Assembly (NCBI GenBank): GCA_029261925.1
Contig: JAJDAJ010000039.1
Span: forward strand, 22,802 to 86,801
DNA from: Deltaproteobacteria bacterium
GTDB lineage: Bacteria; Myxococcota_A; UBA9160; SZUA-336
Direction: 5' to 3'
Length of the DNA: 64,000 bases
How positions within the stretch are numbered: position 1 is the stretch's first letter; every line of letters begins with the position of its first letter. The position numbers were made by a program, and so were the translations under genes. This document shows positions 55,504 through 63,918 of the stretch, piece after piece. The notes beneath the pieces are model-generated. The model was not told the origin of the DNA. It saw nothing but the letters and a program-made list of their open reading frames with translations, and ran no database searches.

Positions 55504-55991
55504 TGCCCGAGGAGCTGCTGGACCGCGTTCGCGCGGTGCTCCGCTTCGACGACGGGATCTGGGCCGAGATCGAGGGAGATCCGCACGCGATCGGTCAGGC
55601 GATCCTCGTGGTCGCCGTCTCCTCGGGTCTCGCGGCGATCGGCCAGGGCGGCCTCTCGTCCCTGCTCTTCCTGTCGATCGCCGGCTGGATCTTCTGGTGG
55701 GCCGTCACCACCGGCCTGATCTGGCTGATCGGCGTCATCGTCGCCGAGCAGGACGTGGACTACGGGCACCTGCTGCGCTGCACGGGCTTCGCCGCCGTGT
55801 GGCGCTCGCTGGCCCTGCTCGAGGGCCTGTGGCTGGTCGGGCGGCTGTTCTTCTGGGCCGCGCTCGTGCTCTGGCTGGTCTCGCTGGTCAAGGCCACGCG
55901 CGCCGCCCTGCACATCACGACCGCACAGGCCGTCGCCATCTGTGGGGCGGCCCTCATCGTTCCCTTCCTCATCCTGGCGGTCTTCGCGTAG
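55503..55991 (+). CDS. YIP1-like integral membrane protein
   Basis: A 162-residue protein with about four membrane segments: ILVVAVSSGLAAIGQGGL, LLFLSIAGWIFWWAVTTGLI, FAAVWRSLALLEGLWLVGRL-type stretch and AVAICGAALIVPFLILAVFA. The order and the short cytoplasmic N-terminus (MPEELLDRVRAVLRFDDGIW) fit the YIP1 domain family of uncertain function. ATG 55503 overlaps the stop of the hydrolase paralogue as TGATG, so the pair is co-expressed and may act together at the membrane. Confidence 0.7.
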   Translation: MPEELLDRVRAVLRFDDGIWAEIEGDPHAIGQAILVVAVSSGLAAIGQGGLSSLLFLSIAGWIFWWAVTTGLIWLIGVIVAEQDVDYGHLLRCTGFAAVWRSLALLEGLWLVGRLFFWAALVLWLVSLVKATRAALHITTAQAVAICGAALIVPFLILAVFA

Positions 55992-56040
55992 AGCTCCCCG
56001 GGTGCGGGGGTTCGTCCGGAGGCTTGCGACCATCGAGTCG

Positions 56041-56103
56041 TGGGGCGGAATCGGGTTCGTCTGCGGGCCTGATACGGCCCGCGGGTGAATGCCGATCCGC
56101 CCC
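56041..56103. repeat. Long palindromic hairpin, copy 1
   Basis: The left arm GGGGCGGAATCGGGTTCGTC...GCGGGCC (56042-56069) pairs with GGCCCGCG...CGATCCGCCCC (56076-56103) across a 6-nt loop, with some mismatches and one bulged base. The outer GGGGCGGA and inner GCGGGCC blocks match copy 2. Confidence 0.65.
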
Positions 56104-56343
56104 CGGGTGCGCCGGTGGTGCGCGGCCGGCGGGGACGCAGGAACCAGGCTTCGCGGGCTCTGGCGGATGCCGGTCGCGATGCGTTGCCCGTGTTCCGGGG
56201 GAGGTGGCGCGAGCGTGCGGGCCGGCGCCGGCGTGCGGAGCTGCTGCCGACCTCCAGCCCGACGGACGGGGCGCGCAGGCAGCTCCGTGCATCCTGCATG
56301 CTCCCCCAACGTGCACCGCGGGAGGTGCACCGAGAGCGGAGGT

Positions 56344-56411
56344 CCTGGGGCGGATCGGGATTCGCGCGCGGGCCGGGACCGGCCCGCGAGCGAACCCGAG
56401 TCCGCCCCAGG
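56344..56411. repeat. Long palindromic hairpin, copy 2 (inverted relative to copy 1)
   Basis: A nearly perfect 33-bp stem: CCTGGGGCGGATCGGGATTC... (56344-56376) against ...GAACCCGAGTCCGCCCCAGG (56379-56411), loop of 2 nt. The extra base that marks one arm is on the opposite side from copy 1, so the two copies are in inverted orientation. Confidence 0.65.
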
Positions 56412-56459
56412 CCCCGGAGCAGCGCCAACCTCCTCCCCCCACTTGCTAGTCTCCGGAGC

Positions 56460-57149
56460 ATGTCCGAGAACGAAGGCGTCTACATCGAGCAGCTCCTCTG
56501 CGGGCCCATGCAGAACTTCGTGTACCTGGTGGGCTGCAAGCGCACCCGCGAGGTGGCGATCGTCGATCCGGCGTGGGCGATCGACGAGCTGCTCGCACAC
56601 TGCGAGAAGCGCGAGCTCACACCGACCGCGGCCCTGGTCACGCACTACCACCAGGACCACGTGGGCGGGGAGATCATGGGCCAGCAGGTGCCCGGAGTGG
56701 CCGAGCTGCTCGAGCACCGCGGCATGAAGGTCTACGCCAACGAGCACGAGGCGCACGGCCTGCGCGAGGTCACGGGAATCTCCGAGGGCGACGTGAAGGC
56801 GGTCTCGTCGGGCGATCGCCTCCAGATCGGCGACGTCGAGATCGAGTTCCTGCACACCCCCGGGCACACGCCCGGCTCGCAGTGCTTCAAGGTCCGCAAT
56901 GCGCTGGTCTCCGGGGACACGCTGTTCATCCAGGGCTGCGGGCGCGTCGATCTGCCCGGCGCCGACCCTGACGCCATGTACGAGAGTCTCCAGAAGCTCG
57001 GCGCCCTGCCCGGTGACACCGTTCTGTTTCCCGGGCACGACTACGGCGGTGGGCCTCACCTGTCCATGGAGGAGACCCGCCGCGTGAATCCCTACCTGCG
57101 AATCCCCGACCTGGAGGCCTGGCGCGAGATCATGGGAGGGGCCCGCTAG
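56460..57149 (+). CDS. Glyoxalase II-like metallo-beta-lactamase-fold hydrolase
   Basis: A 229-residue protein from ATG 56460. The dinuclear metal site is VTHYHQDHVGGEIMGQQVPG near residue 60 (HxHxDH), the third His is in LHTPGHTPGSQCFKV near 133, the bridging Asp in ALVSGDTLFIQGCGRVDLPG near 150, and the last His in VLFPGHDYGG near 188. These match hydroxyacylglutathione-hydrolase-like and persulfide-dioxygenase-like proteins (SGDTLFIQGCGRVDLPGADP). It may hydrolyse a thioester or act in sulfur oxidation; the branch cannot be settled by eye. A terminator-like stem follows. Confidence 0.82.
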   Translation: MSENEGVYIEQLLCGPMQNFVYLVGCKRTREVAIVDPAWAIDELLAHCEKRELTPTAALVTHYHQDHVGGEIMGQQVPGVAELLEHRGMKVYANEHEAHGLREVTGISEGDVKAVSSGDRLQIGDVEIEFLHTPGHTPGSQCFKVRNALVSGDTLFIQGCGRVDLPGADPDAMYESLQKLGALPGDTVLFPGHDYGGGPHLSMEETRRVNPYLRIPDLEAWREIMGGAR

Positions 57150-57176
57150 CCCCGCGGGCGGCCCGCAGCCGCCTTT

Positions 57177-57196
57177 CCCGCCCTCCAGCGGGTTTT
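57177..57196 (+). terminator. Intrinsic terminator after the metallo-beta-lactamase gene
   Basis: CCCGC (57177-57181), a 6-nt loop and GCGGG (57188-57192) form a GC stem followed directly by TTTT (57193-57196). It lies 28 nt after the stop at 57149 and before the etf promoter region. Confidence 0.55.
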
Positions 57197-57213
57197 CGCC
57201 CCCGGCCGGGCGC

Positions 57214-57241
57214 TTGAAACGAGGCCGCCCGTTCCTTAAGG
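57214..57241 (+). promoter_or_regulatory. Possible promoter of etfBA
   Basis: TTGAAA (57214-57219) and TTAAGG (57236-57241) are spaced by 16 nt, 66 nt before the etfB start. The -10 match is weak, so this is a tentative call supported mainly by position after a terminator. Confidence 0.3.
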
Positions 57242-57307
57242 TGCCGTCCGCGAGTCCCCCCTCCCGCGCGGCCCCCCCGCGCCCTTGATCCACGGAGATC
57301 GCACCTC

Positions 57308-58084
57308 ATGAAGATCCTCGTCTGCCTCAAGCAGGTTCCGCACCGCGACGCGAGACTCGAGGTCGGCGGCGACGGCACCTGGATCAGCGACGCCAATCTC
57401 AAGTACGAGATCAACGACTACGACAACTACGGCCTCGAGGCCGCCCTGCGCATCAAGGACGCGGGCGACGCCGAGGTCGTGGTCGTGACCGTCGGCCCCG
57501 ACCGGGTCGTGCAGAGCCTGCGCACTGCCCTGGGCATGGGCGCCGACCGCGCCATCCACGTCAAGGACGAGGCGGCCGACGAGACCGATGCCCTCGGGGT
57601 CTCCAAGATCCTGGCCGCGGTCGCGAAGCAGGAGAGCCCCGACCTGGTCTTCTGCGGGCTGATGGCGGACGACTCGAACTTCGGGCTGGTGGGGCCGATG
57701 CTCGCGCAGCTGCTCGACATCCCGCACGCCACCGGGATCGTCAGCGCCGAGGGTCTCAACGGCAGCATCACCGTCGAGCGCGAGCTCGATGGCGGCGCGC
57801 TCGAGGTCGTGGGCGTCCCGCTGCCCGGCCTGCTCACCGTGCAGACGGGCATGAACGAGGTCCGCTACGCCTCGCTCAAGGGCATCATGCAGGCCAAGAA
57901 GAAGCCGCTCGACGTCAAGAGCCTTTCCGACCTCGGACTCGACGCCAGCGCGGTCGCACCGAAGGTGAAGATCGAGAAGCTGTACACGCCGACCAAGGGC
58001 GAGGGTGCCGAGCTCGTCGAGGGCTCCGCCTCCGAGGTCGCGGGCAAGCTGGTGGCCAAGATCAAGGAGCTCGGCCTGCTCTAG
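57308..58084 (+). CDS. etfB: Electron transfer flavoprotein beta subunit
   Basis: EtfB with EtfA carries electrons from acyl-CoA dehydrogenases to the quinone pool. The 258-residue protein begins MKILVCLKQVPHRDARLEVG and shows EINDYDNYGLEAALRIKD near residue 37, VTVGPDRVVQSLRTALGMGA near 58 and VFCGLMADDSNFGLVGPMLA near 114. The C-terminal signature region is VGVPLPGLLTVQTGMNEVRY then ASLKGIMQAKKKPLD near 168-200. It starts at ATG 57308 after GGAGAT. etfA follows after 27 nt. Confidence 0.93.
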   Translation: MKILVCLKQVPHRDARLEVGGDGTWISDANLKYEINDYDNYGLEAALRIKDAGDAEVVVVTVGPDRVVQSLRTALGMGADRAIHVKDEAADETDALGVSKILAAVAKQESPDLVFCGLMADDSNFGLVGPMLAQLLDIPHATGIVSAEGLNGSITVERELDGGALEVVGVPLPGLLTVQTGMNEVRYASLKGIMQAKKKPLDVKSLSDLGLDASAVAPKVKIEKLYTPTKGEGAELVEGSASEVAGKLVAKIKELGLL

Positions 58085-58111
58085 CGGGCCGGGACATCCG
58101 GGAGAGATCAG

Positions 58112-59068
58112 ATGAAGACGCTCATCTTCGGTGAAATCAGCAAGGGCTCGGTCCGCGAGGCCACGCTCGAGCTCGTCACGCTGGCGCGCCGGCTCGGCGG
58201 CGACCTGGTCTCGGTGCTCGCCGGCAGCGGCATCGGAGCCGCGGCCGAGGAGCTCTCGAAGAAGGGCGGCGGCAAGGTCCTGGCGGCCGACGACGCCGCG
58301 CTGGAGAACTACACCTCGGACGCCTGGACGCAGGTCGCCCTGCGCGCGATCGAGGCGGAATCGCCCGATCTCGTCCTGGCCTCGAACACGCCGATCGGCT
58401 GGGATCTGGCCGGGAAGCTCGCGGCCGCGCTCGACGCCGGCATCGCGACCGACGTGGTCCGGATCGAGGAGGACGGCGGCGACCTGGTCTTCATCAAGCG
58501 AATGTTCAACGCGAAGTTCGACGCGCGACTCCGCATCGAGGGCTCGCCGCGGATCGCCACCGTGCAGCCGGGTGCGTGCGAGGCCTACGAGGGCTCCGAC
58601 GCGGGCAGCGTCGAGTCACTCGACGCCAGCGGCGTGACCTCGCGGACCGAGTTCAAGGAGCTGCGCACCGCCGCGGCCGGCGGCCACGACCTGACCAAGG
58701 CCGACCTGATCGTCTCGGGCGGGCGAGGTCTGCAGAAGCCTGAGAACTTCGAGGAGGTCCTCAAGCCGCTCGTCGAGGCACTCGGCGCCCAGATGGGTGC
58801 CTCGCGCCCCGTGGTCGACGCGGGCTGGCTGCCGCACGAGTACCAGGTCGGGAGCTCCGGCCAGATCGTCGCTCCCAAGCTCTACCTGGCGATCGGCATC
58901 TCGGGCGCGATCCAGCACCTGGTCGGCATGAAGAACTCGAACTACATCATCGCGGTCAACAAGGACCCGGATGCACCGATCTTCGAGGTCGCGGACCTCG
59001 GCGTGGTCGCTGACCTCTTCGAGATCGTTCCCGCACTGACCCAGGCCGTCTCGGCCGCCAAGGGCTGA
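58112..59068 (+). CDS. etfA: Electron transfer flavoprotein alpha subunit
   Basis: EtfA holds most of the FAD site. The 318-residue protein has an N-terminal Rossmann-like half (LVTLARRLGGDLVSVLAG, ADDAALENYTSDAWTQ) and the C-terminal FAD domain: DLIVSGGRGLQKPENFEEVL near residue 195, ASRPVVDAGWLPHEYQVGSS near 230, LYLAIGISGAIQHLVGMKNS near 259 and IIAVNKDPDAPIFEVADLGV near 280. ATG 58112 follows GGGAGAG. It forms a two-gene unit with etfB; neither a dehydrogenase nor ETF-quinone oxidoreductase is next to it. Confidence 0.94.
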   Translation: MKTLIFGEISKGSVREATLELVTLARRLGGDLVSVLAGSGIGAAAEELSKKGGGKVLAADDAALENYTSDAWTQVALRAIEAESPDLVLASNTPIGWDLAGKLAAALDAGIATDVVRIEEDGGDLVFIKRMFNAKFDARLRIEGSPRIATVQPGACEAYEGSDAGSVESLDASGVTSRTEFKELRTAAAGGHDLTKADLIVSGGRGLQKPENFEEVLKPLVEALGAQMGASRPVVDAGWLPHEYQVGSSGQIVAPKLYLAIGISGAIQHLVGMKNSNYIIAVNKDPDAPIFEVADLGVVADLFEIVPALTQAVSAAKG

Positions 59069-59078
59069 GGCCGGCGCG

Positions 59079-59954
59079 TCAGCCGCGCGGGCGGCCGACG
59101 CGAAGCGTGACCACCGGGATCTCCGCCGGCGCGTTCCAGCGCAGCGGGAGCATGCTGACGCCCACGCCGCGTCCCACGTAGAGCTGCGTCACGCCGCTCT
59201 CGTGGTGCCCCGACCAGAGCCCCAGGCGCGTCTCGCGCAGCGGCGGCGGGTAGCCGAAGGGACGCACCTGGCCACCGTGGGTGTGCCCGGCGAGCACCAG
59301 GTCCACCCCCCGACTCGCGGCGCGCGGCAGCACGTCGGGCTGGTGCGAGAGCAGCAGCGCCGGCTCGTCGGCGGTGCGCTCCAGCAGTGCCGCGTCGATG
59401 TCCGGCCGACCTCGAGACAGGTCGTCGATCCCGCCGATCCAGAGCGTCGCGGCGCCGCGCTTGACGCGGAACCCGCGGTTGCGCAGCAGCGTCACGCCGG
59501 CGCCCCCCAGCACCTCGTGCCAGCGCCGCAGGCCTGGATCTGCGTAGTGGTCGTGATTGCCCGGGACCGCCACGACGCCCAGCGGCGCATCCAGAACGCG
59601 CAGGGCGCCGGTCAGAAGCTCGAACTCGCCGGGGAAGCGATCGGCGAGGTCTCCGCCCAGGCACACCAGATCGGGCTCCACCGCGGCCACGCGCTCCGCG
59701 ATCCGCTCCAGGTCGCGCGCGTCCATGTAGTGGCCGGCGTGCAGGTCCGAGAGGAACGCGATCGACAGACCGTCGAGATCGGCGTGCCCGCGGCGCAGGC
59801 GGATCTCGACCTGCGTGAGGCCGCGGTCGGCATCGAGCCGCGCCCGGATCTGCTCGCCGAGCGGGCCGGCATACAGGGCGCGACTCGCGCGGGCGAGCGC
59901 GCGCGTGATCGCCCGCATCCAGAGCGGATGCTCGCGTCTGTGCTGGGTGGACAT
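59079..59954 (-). CDS. Metallophosphoesterase (YkuE/YaeI-like)
   Basis: A 291-residue calcineurin-like phosphoesterase with the full metal set: SIAFLSDLHAGHYMDARDL near residue 64, LVCLGGDLADRFPGEF near 95, VVAVPGNHDHYADPGLRRW near 125, LLSHQPDVLPRA near 195 and LVLAGHTHGGQVRP near 216. This is the YkuE-like branch, often a UDP-2,3-diacylglucosamine hydrolase-related or membrane-associated phosphoesterase. It has no clear signal peptide, though a short N-terminal helix may associate with membrane. It is 10 nt from the DUF547 gene on the same strand. Substrate unknown. Confidence 0.88.
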   Translation of the reverse strand: MSTQHRREHPLWMRAITRALARASRALYAGPLGEQIRARLDADRGLTQVEIRLRRGHADLDGLSIAFLSDLHAGHYMDARDLERIAERVAAVEPDLVCLGGDLADRFPGEFELLTGALRVLDAPLGVVAVPGNHDHYADPGLRRWHEVLGGAGVTLLRNRGFRVKRGAATLWIGGIDDLSRGRPDIDAALLERTADEPALLLSHQPDVLPRAASRGVDLVLAGHTHGGQVRPFGYPPPLRETRLGLWSGHHESGVTQLYVGRGVGVSMLPLRWNAPAEIPVVTLRVGRPRG

Positions 59955-59964
59955 TCGACCCGAC

Positions 59965-60723
59965 TCACTCCGTGCCGTTCAGGCTCCAGTCGTAGTCGAA
60001 GTATCGGACGCGGACCCCGTCGATGTTTGCCCGCAGCCAGTCCCCGTCCTCCGCGGGCAGCGCCGCGGCGATCGTGCGCAGCACGCCCGTACGACCGCCG
60101 AAGTCGTCTTCGAACCAGTCGAAGATCGGGCTGATGCGGATCCGGCGCCGCTCGCGGTCGATCCTCACGCCCTTGCGCGGATCCCGAACGAAGTCACGGA
60201 TCTGCTCGCTCAGCTGCGTGTCGACGCGGGCCTCCACGTAGGCCTCGCGGCGCAGCGGAGGGCACGACAGCGAGGCACAGACGATCGCGGCGTGGATCCG
60301 CGGATCCGACATGGGGCGCAGGACCTCGTGCTCGATCTCGCCCAGGCTGTAGCGGCGGCCCCCGATCACGCCGGCAGGCTGCTTCCAGACCGAGGAGAAG
60401 AGCGAGCCGATGTCCTTGATGGACTCCTCCGGACGGTGACGTACGACCATGTCGATCGCGAGGAGGTTGTACGCGTTGATCCAGAAGGCGAGTCGCGCAT
60501 CTCCGGTGCCGAGGCGCTCGGGCCGAGTCGCGCGCAGCGACTGGATCAGGCGCGTCCAGTCCGCGGAGCGCCGCAGAGCCTCGTAGTCGACGCGCGTGCT
60601 GGCGATGTCGTCCGTCGCCACGGTGTGCGCCTGCAGCAGCCGCGTCCACAGATCCGTGTCGAGGGCCCGCGCCTGACCTGCGGCCAGCAGGATCGGGAGC
60701 AGGGCGATGCGCACGCAGTGCAT
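59965..60723 (-). CDS. Exported DUF547 protein
   Basis: A 252-residue protein with a signal peptide at residues 1-20 (IALLPILLAAGQARA, cleavage after ARA). The DUF547 region shows LAFWINAYNLLAIDMVV near residue 80, GGRRYSLGEIEHEVLRPM near 122, HAAIVCASLSCPPLRREAY near 145 with two Cys, and SPIFDWFEDDFGG near 205. Members occur in plants and bacteria and have no assigned reaction. It lies between an alcohol dehydrogenase (12 nt) and a phosphoesterase (10 nt), in a minus-strand run from citrate synthase. Confidence 0.85.
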   Translation of the reverse strand: MHCVRIALLPILLAAGQARALDTDLWTRLLQAHTVATDDIASTRVDYEALRRSADWTRLIQSLRATRPERLGTGDARLAFWINAYNLLAIDMVVRHRPEESIKDIGSLFSSVWKQPAGVIGGRRYSLGEIEHEVLRPMSDPRIHAAIVCASLSCPPLRREAYVEARVDTQLSEQIRDFVRDPRKGVRIDRERRRIRISPIFDWFEDDFGGRTGVLRTIAAALPAEDGDWLRANIDGVRVRYFDYDWSLNGTE

Positions 60724-60735
60724 GGAACCTCCGCG

Positions 60736-61728
60736 TCAGCGGTCCGGGATGAGGGTGACCTTGATCGCGCCGTCGCGCCTGGCTTCGGCAGTCCGGAAGG
60801 CGAGCTCCAGGGCGTCGAGCTCGAAGGCGTGCGTCTGCAGGCCCGCCAGCGCCTCGGTGTCGCGCTCGAGCAAAGCGATCGCGCGCCCGAAGTCGGAGCC
60901 GTGCTCGTGCCCGTAGGTGTTGGAGCCGACGAGCTCGAGCTCCCGCGACATCAGCGCCAGCGCGTCGATCCGCGGCGAGCTGGCGAACAGCCCGAGTACG
61001 ACGACGCGCCCGCCCGGGTAACAGGCGCGCAGCGCCAGGGTCAGGGTCGCCTCGACACCGACCGTCTCGAGCACCACGTCGGGGCGCTGCTCCGCCGCCC
61101 AGGCCTCGCCCTCGTCCTCGCGCAGCGCGGTCAGACCCAGCGACGCAGCGAGCGCGCGCTGGTGCTCGTGTCGGGCCGTGATCGCCACGCTCGCGCCGCG
61201 CCCGGCTGCCACGCGCCCGCAGAGCAGACCCAGCGACCCGGCGCCCAGCACCAGCACGCGGCTGCCGGAGTCGATGCGACCGCGCGCGGCGGCGTGCTCC
61301 GCCACCGCCAGCGGCTCGGCGAGCGCCGCGAGCCGCGCATCGACGCCCGCGCCCACGGGATGCAGGGCGTGGGCCGGCACATCCATCCAGTCCGCCAGGC
61401 CGCCGGGCGCGTGCACGCCGAAGATGCCGCCGCGCTCGCAGAGGTGGACGCGACCGGACGCGCAGAGCTCGCAGCTGCCGCAGCGGTAGCGCGGCTCGAC
61501 CGCGTACAGTGCATCGGGCAGGCCGGAGGGCCCGTCAGAGATCCAGCCCGCGACCTCGTGACCCGGCACGCTGCCGCGCTCGGGCGCGAGCTCACCACGC
61601 CAGCGGTGGAGGTCCGAGCCGCAGATCCCGCAGGCCGCGACGCGCAGGCGCACATGACCCGGGCGCAGCGGCGGGGGCTCGACGTCGACGAGCTCGACGC
61701 CGCCGTCCGTCCAGCGGGCCTGGCGCAT
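60736..61728 (-). CDS. Zinc-dependent medium-chain alcohol dehydrogenase
   Basis: A 330-residue MDR dehydrogenase. The catalytic zinc site is VAACGICGSDLHRWRGEL near residue 34, VPGHEVAGWI near 55. The structural zinc has four Cys in RYRCGSCELCASGRVHLCER near 82-98. The NAD(P) Rossmann is RVLVLGAGSLGLLCGRVAAG near 155. It resembles threonine/sorbitol-dehydrogenase-like proteins. It starts immediately after the citrate synthase stop (no gap), so the two are co-transcribed. Substrate unknown. Confidence 0.88.
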   Translation of the reverse strand: MRQARWTDGGVELVDVEPPPLRPGHVRLRVAACGICGSDLHRWRGELAPERGSVPGHEVAGWISDGPSGLPDALYAVEPRYRCGSCELCASGRVHLCERGGIFGVHAPGGLADWMDVPAHALHPVGAGVDARLAALAEPLAVAEHAAARGRIDSGSRVLVLGAGSLGLLCGRVAAGRGASVAITARHEHQRALAASLGLTALREDEGEAWAAEQRPDVVLETVGVEATLTLALRACYPGGRVVVLGLFASSPRIDALALMSRELELVGSNTYGHEHGSDFGRAIALLERDTEALAGLQTHAFELDALELAFRTAEARRDGAIKVTLIPDR

Positions 61729-63012
61729 TCAGCGCTGGTCGAGCGGGGGAACCGGTCGCGCCTGGGGACCGACGTAGATCTGGCGCGGGCGCCCGATGGC
61801 CTGCCGGTCCTTGTGCAGCTCGACCCAGTGCGCGATCCAGCCCGGCAGCCGTCCCATCGCGAACATCACCGTGAAGCTGTTCACCGGGATCCCGAGCGCC
61901 TTGTAGATCACGCCCGAGTAGAAGTCGACGTTGGGGAAGAGGCGGCGGCTGACGAAGTAGTCGTCGTCGAGCGCGATCTGCTCCAGCTCCATGGCGATCT
62001 CGAGCAGCTTGCTGGTGACGCCGAGCTTGTTCAGGACGTCCTCGGCCTTCTTCTTGATCACCTTCGCGCGCGGATCGTAGTTGCGGTACACGCGGTGACC
62101 AAAGCCCATCAGGCGCGAGGTATCGTCGCGATCCTTGGCCCGGTCCACGAACTGACGCGCGGTGAGGCCCTCGTTCGCGATGGCCTCGAGCATCTCGATC
62201 ACTTCCTGGTTCGCGCCGCCGTGCCGCGAGCCCCAGAGCGCGTTGATGGCCGCCGAGATCGCGCCGAAGATGTTCACATGCGAGCTGCCCACCAGCCGGA
62301 CCGTGCTCGTCGAGCAGTTCTGCTCGTGGTCGGCGTGGAGCACCAGCAGGGTGTCGATCGCGTCGGCGACCACCGGGTCGACCTCGAACGGCTCGCAGGG
62401 CGTACCGAACATGAGACGCAGGAAGTTGTGCACGTAGCGCAGCGAGTTGTCCGGATACAGGAAGGGCTGACCCAGGGAGTGCTTGTAGGCGTACGCGACG
62501 ACGGTCGGGAACTTCGCGATCAGCCGCAGCACGCTGTTGGCGACCTCGATCGGCTCGTGCGGATCGAGGTCGCGCGGGTAGAAGGTCGAGAGCGCCGCGA
62601 TGACCGACGAGGAGACGGCCATGGGGTGCGCATCCTTGGGGAACGCGCCGAAGAGCCGCTTGAGATCCTCGTGCAGCATCGTGTGGTAGCGGATCGACTG
62701 CCGCCACCACTCGAGCTGGTCGGCGCTGGGCAGCTCGCCGTTGATCAGCAGGAACGCGACCTCGAGGAAGCTGGTCTTGTCGGCCAGGTCCTCGATCGCG
62801 TAGCCGCGGTGACGCAGGATGCCCTCGTCGCCGTCGATGAAGGTGATCGCGCTGCGGCAGCTGCCGGTGTTCTTGTACGCGGGGTCCAGCGTGATCAGGC
62901 CGGTCTCGCCCCGCAGGTTGGAGATGTCGACCGCGCGCTCGTTCTCGGTCCCGGTGACGATCGGGAGCTCGTACGTCTTGCCGTCGACCTCGAGTCGCGC
63001 GGTCTCGTCCAT
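61729..63012 (-). CDS. gltA: Type II citrate synthase
   Basis: Citrate synthase condenses acetyl-CoA and oxaloacetate at entry to the TCA cycle. The 426-residue protein starts at ATG 63012 after GAAGGAGGG; an upstream frame start (63030) would add MRRRVR. Catalytic residues are in HADHEQNCSTSTVRLVGSSH near 225, ALWGSRHGGANQEVIEMLEA near 258, MGFGHRVYRNYDPRAKVIKK near 300 and VDFYSGVIYKALGIPVNSFT near 357. Length is normal for hexameric type II enzymes. It is divergent from the acyltransferase gene across about 200 bp. Confidence 0.96.
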   Translation of the reverse strand: MDETARLEVDGKTYELPIVTGTENERAVDISNLRGETGLITLDPAYKNTGSCRSAITFIDGDEGILRHRGYAIEDLADKTSFLEVAFLLINGELPSADQLEWWRQSIRYHTMLHEDLKRLFGAFPKDAHPMAVSSSVIAALSTFYPRDLDPHEPIEVANSVLRLIAKFPTVVAYAYKHSLGQPFLYPDNSLRYVHNFLRLMFGTPCEPFEVDPVVADAIDTLLVLHADHEQNCSTSTVRLVGSSHVNIFGAISAAINALWGSRHGGANQEVIEMLEAIANEGLTARQFVDRAKDRDDTSRLMGFGHRVYRNYDPRAKVIKKKAEDVLNKLGVTSKLLEIAMELEQIALDDDYFVSRRLFPNVDFYSGVIYKALGIPVNSFTVMFAMGRLPGWIAHWVELHKDRQAIGRPRQIYVGPQARPVPPLDQR

Positions 63013-63216
63013 CCTTACCCTCCTTCGCACGCACGGGCCCGGCGTGCGGCGCGATCGAGCCGGGGGGCGGCTCGGGGGCGCGGGTACGGCAGGGCCTTGC
63101 GGGTGCGCGCGGCGCCGGGAATCTGCTTACCACCTCGCCGGCACAGCTGCCAGCAGCCGCCTCGCGACCCACGGGCATTCTACCCGCTAAGATCCCGACA
63201 GGAAAGGCGATTTCGC

Positions 63217-63918
63217 GTGGACACGGAGGCGCAGGCGGGGCCGGAAGGCGACGGGAGGGGCGCGGAGGCCCCGGAGGCGCCACCCGACCGCCTGGGGCGC
63301 CTGGGCAGCGCGCTGCTGCGCGGTCTGTACGCCAGCTGGCGCGTCCGTGTCGAGGGTGCCGCGGTGCTCGACGAGCGCGCGGCGGCAGGCGAGCCCTGGC
63401 TGCTGGCGGTCTGGCACGGGAAGCTGCTGACCTGCCTGCCTCACTTCGGGCGCTACGGGCCGTTCACGATGATCAGCCGGAGCCGCGATGGCGACCGGAT
63501 CAGCGCGGTGGCCGGCGCGCTGGGCGTGGTGCCGGTGCGCGGCTCGACGTCGCGCGGCGGCTCGCGCGCGCTGCTCCAGGCCGTGCGCCTGCTCCGCTCG
63601 GGGCACCCCGGCGCACACATCGTCGACGGCCCACGGGGTCCGGCGCAGCACATCAAGCCCGGCCTGCTGCTGATGGCGCAGCGCTCGGGCGCGCCGATCG
63701 TGCCGCTGTACGCGGGATCCAGCCGGCGCTGGGTGGCGGAGCGCAGCTGGGACCGCATGGAGGTGCCGCTGCCGTTCAGCCGCGTGCTCTACCGCCTCGG
63801 CCCGCCGCGCGGAATCTCGCGCGACGCCGACGCGCCGCTGCTCGAGCAGCTGCGTGCACAGCTCGAGCAGGAGATGCGCGAGGCGCAGGACCAGGTGGAT
63901 CGAGACGCGCGCAGCTGA
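63217..63918 (+). CDS. DUF374 lysophospholipid-acyltransferase-like protein
   Basis: A 233-residue protein from GTG 63217 after AGGAAAGG. It belongs to the DUF374/LPLAT group: LLAVWHGKLLTCLPHF near residue 57 (His of the HX4D-like site), MISRSRDGDRISAVAGALGV near 85, RGSTSRGGSRALLQAVRLL near 108, HIVDGPRGPAQHIKPGLLLM near 134 and GAPIVPLYAGSS near 160. Relatives act on lipid A precursors or other lipids near the inner membrane. N-terminal residues are hydrophilic, and no long hydrophobic segment is obvious. It is the last complete gene before the window end. Confidence 0.83.
   Translation: MDTEAQAGPEGDGRGAEAPEAPPDRLGRLGSALLRGLYASWRVRVEGAAVLDERAAAGEPWLLAVWHGKLLTCLPHFGRYGPFTMISRSRDGDRISAVAGALGVVPVRGSTSRGGSRALLQAVRLLRSGHPGAHIVDGPRGPAQHIKPGLLLMAQRSGAPIVPLYAGSSRRWVAERSWDRMEVPLPFSRVLYRLGPPRGISRDADAPLLEQLRAQLEQEMREAQDQVDRDARS

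Larger units (their letters stand above)
55992..56459. other. Gene-free stretch carrying inverted hairpin repeats
   Basis: This 468-bp gap between two plus-strand genes has no convincing coding frame. It contains two long palindromic hairpins in opposite orientation (listed separately) and a short dyad GTGCACC-N6-GGTGCAC at 56311-56330. The other bases show no recognised gene. The layout resembles a REP/BIME or MITE insertion. Confidence 0.6.

Noticed and set aside
59815..63216. Long plus-strand open frame upstream of the acyltransferase start
   Set aside because: It is antisense to the DUF547, dehydrogenase and citrate synthase genes. Only the part from 63217 has a recognisable domain.
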